Notes under the pieces: model-generated | Told to the model about the DNA's origin: nothing | The model's input: the letters and a program-made list of their open reading frames with translations, nothing else | The model's database searches: none | From: Actinomycetes bacterium | GTDB lineage: Bacteria > Actinomycetota > Actinomycetes > Propionibacteriales > Propionibacteriaceae | Reading direction: 5' to 3' | DNA length: 5,056 nt | Assembly (NCBI GenBank): GCA_023393755.1 | Contig: JAEXCA010000044.1 | Coordinates: 1-5,056, forward strand | Position numbers and translations under genes: made by a program | Shown: piece after piece, positions 1 to 4,959 of the stretch | Numbering within the stretch: position 1 is the stretch's first letter | Layout of the letters: each line of letters opens with the position of its first letter

Positions 1-2
1 CC

Positions 3-1001
3 GCCACAGGACTCAGCGCCGGAGGGGTCGAGTCCGGCGGGTTCTGGGAAGGCAAAACCCGCACCGCACTCCAAAGCCTGCTGCATGCCGCCGCGCTCGA
101 CGGCCGCCAGCCAGCCGAGCTGTTCAGGTGGACCCTCGACCCCAGCGCCGCGTCGGAGGCTGTCGCGATCCTCAACTCGCACCCGAACGCGGCGATGGGC
201 TGGGACGACTCGCTGGCCGCGATGATCGACGCCGACCCCAAGACCCGCGACAGCATCTGGCAAGGCGTCTCCCTCGCCCTCGCAGCATTGGCCGACCCGC
301 GCGTGCTCGATGCCGTCACGCCGGGACCGCACGAGCACTTCGACCCCGAGACCTTCCTCACCGAGCAAGGCACTCTCTATCTGCTCGCAACAGGGGCGGG
401 AGCGGGAGCGTCCGCGTCACTGGTCGCGGCGTTCGTCGAAGACCTCATTGAAACTGCCCGCCGACTCGCCGCGCGTTCACCGGGAGCGCGGCTCGATCCG
501 CCGTTGCTGCTTGCCCTCGACGAAATCGGGAACCTCGCTCCTCTGCCGTCGTTGCCGATGCTCATGGCCGAAGGCGGCGGCACCGGGATCACGACCATGC
601 CGGTCTTGCAGTCCCTCGCCCAGGCTCGCGACCGGTGGAGTGAGCATCAGGCCGGCGCGATCTGGGACGCCAGCATCGTCAAGATCATCCTCGGCGGCGC
701 ATCGAACAGTCGCGACCTTCAAGACCTCTCGACCCTCATCGGAGAGCGTGACGAGTACACCGACAGCGTGACCCTCGGCGACCACGGCACCCGCTCCAAC
801 CAACGCTCCATCCGCCGCGTCCCGATCCTGCCGCCAGACCGCATCCGCACCCTGCCGTTCGGAACCGGCATCACGATGCTGCGCTCGGCGCCTCCCATCG
901 TCACCGACCTCCGCGCCTGGCCGACCCGCCCCGACGCCGCGCAGCTTCGCAGCGATCGCGACGAACTCGAAGCCCTGCTGCGCCACCGCCCCGTCTCCTG
1001 A
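3..1001 (+). CDS. TraG/VirD4-type conjugative coupling protein, C-terminal part (5' truncated by window)
   Basis: This is probably the ATPase that couples a DNA-relaxase complex to a type IV secretion channel at the inner membrane. The frame is open from base 3, before the first internal ATG at 195, so the true start lies outside the window. The visible 332 codons begin with a glycine-rich stretch (SAGGVESGGFWEGKTRTALQ), and the phrase FWEGKTRTAL is familiar from actinobacterial TraG-like proteins. A Walker B-type strand (LLLALDEIGNL, near nt 501-533) is followed by LPSLPMLMAEGGGTGI, the region matching the TraM-recognition part of TraD/TraG, and then an Arg/Asp-rich C-terminus. The Walker A motif and any N-terminal membrane segments would lie upstream and are not seen. 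The gene leads into ssb on the same strand after 82 nt, consistent with a transfer module. I am confident of the family, less so of the element's transfer mechanism, because no relaxase is visible. Confidence 0.87.
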   Translation, partial: ATGLSAGGVESGGFWEGKTRTALQSLLHAAALDGRQPAELFRWTLDPSAASEAVAILNSHPNAAMGWDDSLAAMIDADPKTRDSIWQGVSLALAALADPRVLDAVTPGPHEHFDPETFLTEQGTLYLLATGAGAGASASLVAAFVEDLIETARRLAARSPGARLDPPLLLALDEIGNLAPLPSLPMLMAEGGGTGITTMPVLQSLAQARDRWSEHQAGAIWDASIVKIILGGASNSRDLQDLSTLIGERDEYTDSVTLGDHGTRSNQRSIRRVPILPPDRIRTLPFGTGITMLRSAPPIVTDLRAWPTRPDAAQLRSDRDELEALLRHRPVS

Positions 1002-1012
1002 CATTGCGTCTG

Positions 1013-1061
1013 GGTGCCGTAGCGCACCTGCCTGACACAGCGACCACACACGGCTGGTCGC
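1013..1061 (+). promoter_or_regulatory. Two small hairpins in the gap before ssb
   Basis: The 82-nt gap between the coupling-protein stop and the ssb start holds two inverted repeats. The first is GGTGC (1013-1017) with GCACC (1024-1028), a 6-nt loop. The second is GCGACCA (1040-1046) with TGGTCGC (1055-1061), an 8-nt loop. Neither is followed by a T-run, so a strong intrinsic terminator is unlikely. The second ends 8 nt before the AGGAGG of ssb and could be a leader hairpin, an mRNA-stabilising element or an operator. Its two arms recur inside the longer inverted repeat at 4106-4131. No convincing promoter was found in the gap. Confidence 0.35.
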
Positions 1062-1083
1062 CCGAGTTCAGGAGGACGCCATC

Positions 1084-1521
1084 ATGGCCATTCGCACGCA
1101 CCAGTCAATCTCCGGCTTCGTCGCCTCGGACCCGCAGCTCAGCTACACCGACCGCGGTGACGCACGGCTCTACATGAAGGTCGGGATCGAGCACTACCGC
1201 AAGGAGCCCGACAACACCTTCACCCAGCTGGAGACGACCTTCCACGACCTCATCGCGTATCGCGGTGCCGCCGAGCAGGGAGCCGAGCGGCTCGCCAAGG
1301 GCGACAACATCATCGCCGACGGACGGGTGCGCGACTACTCCTATGAGCGCAACGGCCAGCGGTACGAGGGTGAGGAGTTCATCGCGACGCGCATCGGACA
1401 CGACCTCGCCCGCACCCGCTACGAAGTGGACCGCAGCGAACGCACTGCCGGCCGAGACGCCAAGGCGTTCACCGCCCCTCAACAGACCGCGCCGTCCACC
1501 GCGGCCGCCATCGGAATGTGA
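1084..1521 (+). CDS. ssb: Single-stranded DNA-binding protein (element-encoded SSB)
   Basis: The protein binds single-stranded DNA through an OB fold, protecting it during replication, repair or conjugative transfer. The 145 residues start with the typical SSB first strand (HQSISGFVASDPQLSYTDRGDARLYMKVGIEHY), continue through TTFHDLIAYRGAAEQGAERLAKGD, where SSBs have the 'vvaWrklAE..a..l.KGd' segment, and then IIADGRVRDYSYERNGQRYEGEEFIATRIGHDLA, matching the last strands. The start is well supported: AGGAGG at 1070-1075 lies 8 nt before the ATG. The tail after about residue 115 is short and Ala/Thr/Pro-rich, ending AAIGM. It lacks the acidic tip (DDDIPF-like) with which housekeeping SSBs recruit partner proteins. 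That suggests an accessory SSB of the mobile element, not the chromosomal copy. The 3' end overlaps the next gene by four bases (GTGA), so the two are probably translationally coupled. Confidence 0.9.
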   Translation: MAIRTHQSISGFVASDPQLSYTDRGDARLYMKVGIEHYRKEPDNTFTQLETTFHDLIAYRGAAEQGAERLAKGDNIIADGRVRDYSYERNGQRYEGEEFIATRIGHDLARTRYEVDRSERTAGRDAKAFTAPQQTAPSTAAAIGM

Positions 1522-2096
1522 GCGGCTCAGCCATGACCGATCAGTTCCACCCTGAGCACGACGACATGCCCCCCGAGGCAGGTCTCGCGTCACCACGATT
1601 CGACGCGCCTGAGCCTCCGCATCCGGTCAACTGGAACTTGCTGACCGCCAACGATCTCGAAGCCGAGTTGCTCGAACTGAACCGCTGGGTGGACTGGCTT
1701 CGCCACACCTACGGACTTCCAGCCAGCGTCATCCCGCCCTACTGGCACCGTCACCCCGAACTCCTCTGGGAGCTGTCGGCGCTGCACCTGCACTGGCTGT
1801 GCGCATACGACCCGGAGCAGAACGGGTCCGCGCCGCTCGGCTGGCACCGCGACTTCGCCGATGCCCGTGCCCGACTTCGTGACTGGGTGGCTGCCTGCGG
1901 CACTCGGCTTGACCGAGACCGGCCGACTCGCCAGACGAGCTGGCCAGGTGAAGACCCCACTCAGCCCATCGAGGACTCACCGATCACGGATCGCGACGAG
2001 GACTTCGTTCGGTTCGTGATCGACATGGTGGACGCACGCCAGGAAGCAGAGGATGCCTTCTTCGCGGGCATCGACCCGGAGACTGGCGAGGTGTGA
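1518..2096 (+). CDS. Uncharacterised Trp-rich protein, resembling DUF4913-type actinobacterial proteins
   Basis: Function unknown. It is up to 192 residues long. The GTG at 1518 overlaps the ssb stop as GTGA; the alternative ATG at 1533 (MTDQFHPEHDD) would give 187 residues. Neither has a clear Shine-Dalgarno sequence, which fits coupling to ssb translation. The N-terminus is acidic and Pro-rich. The core, about residues 45-130, is rich in Trp, His and Leu: LLELNRWVDWLRHTYGL, IPPYWHRHPELLWELSALHLHWLCAY, then APLGWHRDFADARARLRDWVAACG. The spacing of WL, PxxW, HPE, the Leu/Trp helix and WHRD recalls, from memory, the DUF4913 family found in actinobacteria; this is a tentative assignment. A second acidic segment (TDRDEDFVRFVIDMVDARQEAEDAFFAGID) ends the protein. 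There is no signal peptide or membrane segment, so it is likely cytosolic. Its position between ssb and a small basic protein suggests a conserved accessory gene of the element. Confidence 0.75.
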   Translation: MSGSAMTDQFHPEHDDMPPEAGLASPRFDAPEPPHPVNWNLLTANDLEAELLELNRWVDWLRHTYGLPASVIPPYWHRHPELLWELSALHLHWLCAYDPEQNGSAPLGWHRDFADARARLRDWVAACGTRLDRDRPTRQTSWPGEDPTQPIEDSPITDRDEDFVRFVIDMVDARQEAEDAFFAGIDPETGEV

Positions 2097-2099
2097 ATC

Positions 2100-2306
2100 G
2101 TGGCGCGCCGCTATGAACGGAAGACCGGGCAGCGTCAGCAGAGCGAGCGCGAGCTGACGATCCGTGCCGAGTTCCACGAGCCGCCAGACCTGGACAAGCT
2201 CTGCGAGCTGCTGATCCGCCTGGCACTCCAGCAATCGGGCTCGTGCCGCTCAGAAGGTGCGACTCGACCGAAGCGCCCTCGTGCAGCGGCGAGCGCCTCG
2301 TCGTAG
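2100..2306 (+). CDS. Small basic hypothetical protein
   Basis: A 68-residue protein of unknown function that starts with GTG three bases after the stop of the preceding gene. GAGG at 2088-2091 lies 8 nt before this GTG, which supports the start. The sequence has an Arg/Lys-rich N-terminus (MARRYERKTGQRQQSERE), a short predicted helical middle (PPDLDKLCELLIRLALQQ) and a low-complexity basic, Ala/Ser-rich tail (KRPRAAASASS). There is no membrane segment or recognisable domain. The basic ends would suit nucleic-acid contact, but that is inference from charge only. Tight spacing puts it in one transcription unit with the coupling protein, SSB and the Trp-rich protein. Its stop codon TAG (2304-2306) overlaps the -10-like hexamer proposed for the downstream leader. 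Confidence 0.6.
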   Translation: MARRYERKTGQRQQSERELTIRAEFHEPPDLDKLCELLIRLALQQSGSCRSEGATRPKRPRAAASASS

Positions 2307-2316
2307 AATGTAGGCA
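2304..2316 (+). promoter_or_regulatory. Possible -10 element for the recombinase leader RNA
   Basis: TAGAAT at 2304-2309 resembles a bacterial -10 hexamer. Initiation about 7 nt downstream would fall at 2315-2317, where the first leader hairpin (CATCCG/CGGATG, 2315-2329) begins. No good -35 match exists 16-18 bp upstream (the sequence near 2281-2286 is GTGCAG), so the call rests on the -10 and on the coincidence with the hairpin start. The leader could instead be transcribed by read-through from the operon upstream. Confidence 0.3.
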
Positions 2317-2479
2317 TCCGTCGCGGATGGCGGATGTTGTGGTCCTAGCGCTTCGCCTCGGCGGGGCAACGTAAACGTGGCCGATTCGGCCTAGTCCTAC
2401 AGCCTTCGGGCTCTTCTCACGATCAACATCCGCTCTCACAAGTCCGCGTCGGCAGGACCAGTGACTGTGGAGAAGAGCC
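2315..2479 (+). promoter_or_regulatory. Structured leader RNA of the recombinase, with alternative pairings that can hide the ribosome binding site
   Basis: Helices found by direct complementarity are as follows. H0: 2315-2320 with 2324-2329 (CATCCG/CGGATG). P1: 2330-2339 with 2424-2433 (GCGGATGTTG/CAACATCCGC, 10 perfect pairs). H1: 2350-2356 with 2361-2367, loop CTCG, two adjacent G·U pairs. H2: 2379-2383 with 2387-2391. H3: 2401-2404 with 2409-2412, a C(UUCG)G tetraloop. PK: 2340-2346 with 2454-2460 (TGGTCCT/AGGACCA). AS: 2409-2418 with 2470-2479 (GGCTCTTCTC/GAGAAGAGCC), 10 perfect pairs ending at the base before the ATG. An inner stem, 2437-2444 with 2463-2469 with one bulged A, would extend AS. 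P1, PK and AS cross one another, and AS shares bases with H3, so they are probably alternatives: P1+PK+H3 leaves the Shine-Dalgarno free, AS blocks it. G·U pairs favour RNA over a DNA site. The signal sensed is unknown, and no known class was recognised. Confidence 0.6.
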
Positions 2480-4159
2480 ATGACGATCATCGACGCGGAC
2501 CGAACCGCGATAGACAGCCTCGTAGCGCCAACCCCGTTCCCCGGATCGTTCGCCGTCTCGTACCTGCGGGTCTCCACGAAGGAGCAGGCGGAGAAGGGCG
2601 GGCAGGCGGAGGGATTCTCGATCCCCGCGCAGCGCGAGGCGAACCAGCGCAAGGCCGACCAGCTCGGAGCGACGATCATCGAGGAGTTCGTCGACGCGGG
2701 TGAATCCGCGCGCAAGGCTGACCGGCCCGAACTGATGCGGATGATCCAGTACGTGGCCAAGCACAAGACGAACTACTGCATCGTCCACAAGGTCGACCGG
2801 CTCGCCCGCAACCGTGCCGACGACGTGACCATCCACCTCGCGCTCAAGGACGCCGGCGTCACGCTGGTGTCGGCGACGGAGAACATCGACGAGACCCCGT
2901 CGGGGATGCTGCTGCACGGCATCATGTCCTCGATTGCCGAGTTCTACTCCCGCAACCTCGCCACCGAGGTCGTCAAGGGCCTGTCGCAGAAGGCCGCGCA
3001 GGGCGGCACGGTGACGAAGGCACCCATCGGCTACCTCAATGTCGGCGTGCGCGACGACTTCGGGCGTGAGGTGCGCACCGTCGAGATCGACGAGGAGCGT
3101 GCGCGGCTGGTCCGGTGGGCGTTCCAGGTGTTCGCATCCGGTGACTGGACGACCAGCCAGCTCCACCATGAACTGGTGGCGCGGGGTCTCACGACAGCAG
3201 CGTCGCCGCGGAGACCTTCTCGGCCCATCGGGAAGTCGTCGGTGCACCGGATGCTGACGAACCCGTACTACAAGGGCAGTGTCCGCTACCAAGGCGTCAC
3301 CTACGCTGGAGCACACGAAGCGATCGTCCCCAACGAGGTGTGGGACCAGGTGCAGACAGTTCTCGGCACGCACCGCTCGGCAGCAGACGCAACGCAAGTC
3401 CACGAGCACTACTTGAAGGGGACTGTGTTCTGCGGTCAGTGCGGCTCGCGGCTGCTGGTGTGCAACGCGAAGAGCAGTCAGGGCACGATCTACCCGTACT
3501 TCGTGTGCGCCAGCCGGCATGGTGGCAGAGGTAACTGCACCCGGCAGGCGATGCTCATCGAGCAGGTCGAACGCCTCATCGAACGCTTCTACGCCAAGGT
3601 GCAGCTCGACCCCGAAACGACGCAGGCGGTCTCGGCGATGCTCCATGCCAGGTTCGACGAGATGATGGCCGAAGGGGCCGTCGAACTCACTGACCTGGCG
3701 ACACGGAGAACCCAGCTCGAAGGCGAACAGCAGAAGCTGCTCCAGGCCCACTACGCCGGAGCCATCCCGCTCGACCTGCTCAAGAAGGAGCAGGACCGGA
3801 TCACTGCGTCGCTGGAGACCATCGAGCACCGGATCACCGCGCACCCCGGCCACTACGCCGACGCGCGGGCGAACCTCGATGACTCGCTGAAACTGCTGTC
3901 GAACGCCGCCGACCTCTACGAGCACGCCGACGACGCGAACCGCAGGCTGTGCAACCAGGCGCTGTTCAAGGCGATCTACATCGACGAGGACAACGACGTG
4001 CGCGTCGGCTACCGCAACCCGTACGACGGACTGAGCCTCTCCGGCCTCCACGCCGACGCACTGAGCTGGGCCGCCGAGGCGAAGAAAATGGGCCAGGCGC
4101 GAACCGCGACCAAGGGCGGACCCTTGGTCGCAAGTTCACACCTGACCCGTTTGGGGTGA
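2480..4159 (+). CDS. Large serine recombinase (probable integrase of the element)
   Basis: This 559-residue enzyme would catalyse site-specific integration and excision through a phosphoserine-DNA intermediate. The resolvase-type catalytic domain spans about residues 24-170: YLRVSTKEQ carries the nucleophile Ser32, and VHKVDRLARNRAD supplies conserved arginines. The 'recombinase' DNA-binding domain follows, about 180-290 (APIGYLNVG to GKSSVHRMLTNPYYKGSVRYQG). A zinc ribbon comes next, with Cys318, Cys321, Cys343 and Cys353, then a coiled-coil segment around 395-455 (LATRRTQLEGEQQKLLQ to LKKEQDRITASLETIEHRI). All parts of a functional large serine recombinase are present. GGAG at 2469-2472 lies 7 nt before the ATG and can be sequestered by the leader RNA. 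The last residues (about 543-559, ending SSHLTRLG) are encoded by a hairpin-forming sequence and by the tRNA-His 3' end. The stop TGA lies inside the tRNA acceptor stem, so this tail is probably shaped by the attachment site, not by protein function. Confidence 0.93.
   Translation: MTIIDADRTAIDSLVAPTPFPGSFAVSYLRVSTKEQAEKGGQAEGFSIPAQREANQRKADQLGATIIEEFVDAGESARKADRPELMRMIQYVAKHKTNYCIVHKVDRLARNRADDVTIHLALKDAGVTLVSATENIDETPSGMLLHGIMSSIAEFYSRNLATEVVKGLSQKAAQGGTVTKAPIGYLNVGVRDDFGREVRTVEIDEERARLVRWAFQVFASGDWTTSQLHHELVARGLTTAASPRRPSRPIGKSSVHRMLTNPYYKGSVRYQGVTYAGAHEAIVPNEVWDQVQTVLGTHRSAADATQVHEHYLKGTVFCGQCGSRLLVCNAKSSQGTIYPYFVCASRHGGRGNCTRQAMLIEQVERLIERFYAKVQLDPETTQAVSAMLHARFDEMMAEGAVELTDLATRRTQLEGEQQKLLQAHYAGAIPLDLLKKEQDRITASLETIEHRITAHPGHYADARANLDDSLKLLSNAADLYEHADDANRRLCNQALFKAIYIDEDNDVRVGYRNPYDGLSLSGLHADALSWAAEAKKMGQARTATKGGPLVASSHLTRLG
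4106..4131. repeat. Perfect 11-bp inverted repeat inside the recombinase 3' end; possible tRNA-His terminator
   Basis: GCGACCAAGGG (4106-4116) pairs perfectly with CCCTTGGTCGC (4121-4131) across a 4-nt loop. It encodes recombinase residues 543-551 (ATKGGPLVA). For the tRNA-His transcript running leftward it lies 20 nt beyond the CCA, a good place for a terminator or 3' processing barrier, although no T-run follows immediately in either direction (the first T-rich stretch on the - strand, TTTTCTTC, is about 15 nt further on). It could also be an arm of the recombinase attachment site. Its outer seven bases on each side match the hairpin before ssb. Confidence 0.5.
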
Positions 4160-4175
4160 GTAACGGGACTCGAAC
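4132..4175. other. Probable element-chromosome junction (att site) at the 3' end of tRNA-His
   Basis: The serine recombinase gene runs directly into the 3' end of an intact tRNA-His gene. Element genes lie on one side and a housekeeping gene (orn) on the other. Integrase genes commonly sit beside the attachment site, and tRNA 3' ends are frequent targets, so the crossover most likely lies in or near this stretch. The exact core cannot be placed because the other element end and an empty site are not available. The limits given are approximate. Confidence 0.45.
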
Positions 4176-4227
4176 CCGCGACATCCTGGACCACAACCAG
4201 GTGCTCTACCAGCTGAGCTATACCCAC
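4152..4227 (-). tRNA. tRNA-His (anticodon GTG), CCA encoded
   Basis: Read on the - strand, the gene folds into a standard cloverleaf. The acceptor stem is GTGGGTA with TACTCAC (one G·U). The D arm is GCTC/GAGC. The anticodon arm is CCTGG/CCAGG with loop TTGTGGT, giving anticodon GTG. The variable loop is 5 nt, and the T arm is GCGGG/CCCGT with loop TTCGAGT. Position 73 is C, and the base before position 1 is G (complement of 4228), matching the G-1:C73 identity pair of bacterial tRNA-His. CCA is encoded at 4154-4152. The gene is downstream of orn on the same strand and may be co-transcribed with it. Its 3' end overlaps the recombinase coding sequence by 8 bp in the opposite orientation. It is intact, so integration has preserved histidine tRNA function. 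Confidence 0.97.
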
Positions 4228-4245
4228 CATCGCCGCCGTCGCTGA

Positions 4246-4265
4246 CGGCTAACAAAGCTTAGCCG
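4246..4265 (-). terminator. 7-bp inverted repeat between orn and tRNA-His
   Basis: CGGCTAA (4246-4252) is complementary to TTAGCCG (4259-4265) with a 6-nt loop. It lies 20 nt after the orn stop and about 18 nt before the tRNA 5' end on the - strand. No T-run follows, so it is a weak candidate for an intrinsic terminator. It could equally be a processing site in an orn–tRNA transcript. The 58-nt gap shows no convincing separate tRNA promoter. Confidence 0.3.
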
Positions 4266-4285
4266 GTCGCGCCCGGTCGGCGAAA

Positions 4286-4924
4286 TCAGGCCTCAGGAGT
4301 CGGCTCGCCCGCTTTCAGCGCATTCACCACCGCGGCCTGGTGGCGGGAGGCGATGGCCTTGAGCTCCTGCGTGGCTCGTCCGGGTGGGTCGACGAAGATC
4401 GCGTCCCGGTAGTACCGCAGTTCCTCGATCGATTCGGCGATGTCGGCCAGGGCGCGGTGGTTCCCGGTCTTGTCGGGGGTGTTGTAGTAGGCGCGGGGGA
4501 ACCAGCGTCGGGCCAGTTCCTTGATGCTGGAGACGTCGACGCTGCGGTAGTGCAGGTGGCTCTCCAGCGTCGGCATGTCGCGGGCGAGGAACGTCCGGTC
4601 GGTGCCGACCGTGTTGCCGGCCAGCGGGACGCGGCGGGGCTCGGGCGCGTGCTCGCGGACGTAGGCCAGCACACGTTCCTCGGCCTCGGCCAGGGTGATG
4701 CCGGTCTCCAGCAGCGGCAGCAGGCCCGACTTCTCGTGCATCCCGCGGACGAAGGCGCCCATCTGCGCCAGCGCCTCGTCGGCGGGGCGGATCACCACGT
4801 CCACCCCCGGGCCCAGGACGTTCAGGTCGGCGTCGGTGACCAGCGCGGCGACCTCGATGAGCGCGTCCTTGGTCAGGTCGAGGCCGGTCATCTCGCAGTC
4901 GATCCACACCAGGTAGTCAGTCAC
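4286..4924 (-). CDS. orn: Oligoribonuclease (3'-5' exoribonuclease)
   Basis: Orn degrades very short RNAs (2-5 nt, including the linear dinucleotides produced from cyclic di-nucleotide signals) to mononucleotides in the cytosol. The 212-residue protein has the full DEDDh catalytic set: Asp9 and Glu11 (VWIDCEMTGLD), Asp109 (AGNTVGTDRTFL), and His156 with Asp161 (GNHRALADIAESIEEL). SSIKELARRWFP and the YYRD segment after the last motif are also typical, and the length is near the usual 180-215. The short tail after about residue 200 (KAGEPTPEA) is variable in actinobacteria. The start chosen is GTG at 4924-4922 (protein MTDYLVWID), which places the first motif at the normal distance. No clear Shine-Dalgarno precedes it, and a -10-like hexamer 7 nt upstream suggests a leaderless mRNA. 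From memory, orn next to the tRNA-His gene also occurs in mycobacteria, which supports this being the host chromosome. Confidence 0.96.
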   Translation of the reverse strand: MTDYLVWIDCEMTGLDLTKDALIEVAALVTDADLNVLGPGVDVVIRPADEALAQMGAFVRGMHEKSGLLPLLETGITLAEAEERVLAYVREHAPEPRRVPLAGNTVGTDRTFLARDMPTLESHLHYRSVDVSSIKELARRWFPRAYYNTPDKTGNHRALADIAESIEELRYYRDAIFVDPPGRATQELKAIASRHQAAVVNALKAGEPTPEA

Positions 4925-4930
4925 GGTGAC

Positions 4931-4959
4931 ACTCTATGCCTGTCGTGACAGCTGTCCCT
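4931..4959 (-). promoter_or_regulatory. Possible orn promoter (leaderless)
   Basis: On the - strand TAGAGT (4936-4931) resembles a -10 hexamer, and a start about 7 nt downstream would fall on the GTG of orn at 4924. That would explain the missing Shine-Dalgarno sequence, as leaderless genes are common in actinobacteria. The -35 region at 17 bp spacing (AGGGAC, 4959-4954) is a poor match, so the call is tentative. Confidence 0.3.
4940..4956. repeat. Overlapping palindromes in the orn promoter region
   Basis: CTGTC (4940-4944), GACAG (4947-4951) and CTGTC (4952-4956) form two overlapping dyads: a 12-bp one with a 2-bp centre, and the exact 10-bp palindrome GACAGCTGTC (4947-4956). They sit between the -10 and -35 positions proposed for orn, where a repressor could bind. 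No regulator is recognised. The rest of 4960-5056 shows no supported gene. Confidence 0.25.

Noticed and set aside
2330..2433. oriT, transposon end or cruciform explanation for the 10-bp inverted repeat
   Set aside because: Not excluded, but the G·U pairs, the UUCG tetraloop, the pseudoknot and especially the anti-Shine-Dalgarno match point to an RNA leader. No relaxase gene or nick-site motif was recognised nearby.
2330..2460. HDV-like self-cleaving ribozyme, because the strand order A-B-A'-B' matches a nested pseudoknot
   Set aside because: Only the crossing order agrees. The closing stem is longer, three hairpins fill the loop, and I could not find the characteristic core or P4 arrangement.
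2423..4051. A 542-codon open frame on the - strand
   Set aside because: It lies entirely opposite the recombinase gene, whose domains and catalytic residues are clear. Long antisense frames are expected in GC-rich DNA, and the translation has no recognisable motif.
3949..4245. A + strand frame of 98 codons ending in VSNGTRTRDILDHNQVLYQLSYTHH-like sequence
   Set aside because: It overlaps the recombinase in another frame, and its second half is the antisense of tRNA-His. This peptide is a familiar false prediction wherever a tRNA is read through.
4340..4948. A 202-codon + strand frame
   Set aside because: It is antisense to orn, which has all five catalytic residues. Its low-complexity Gly/Val/Gln-rich translation looks non-coding.
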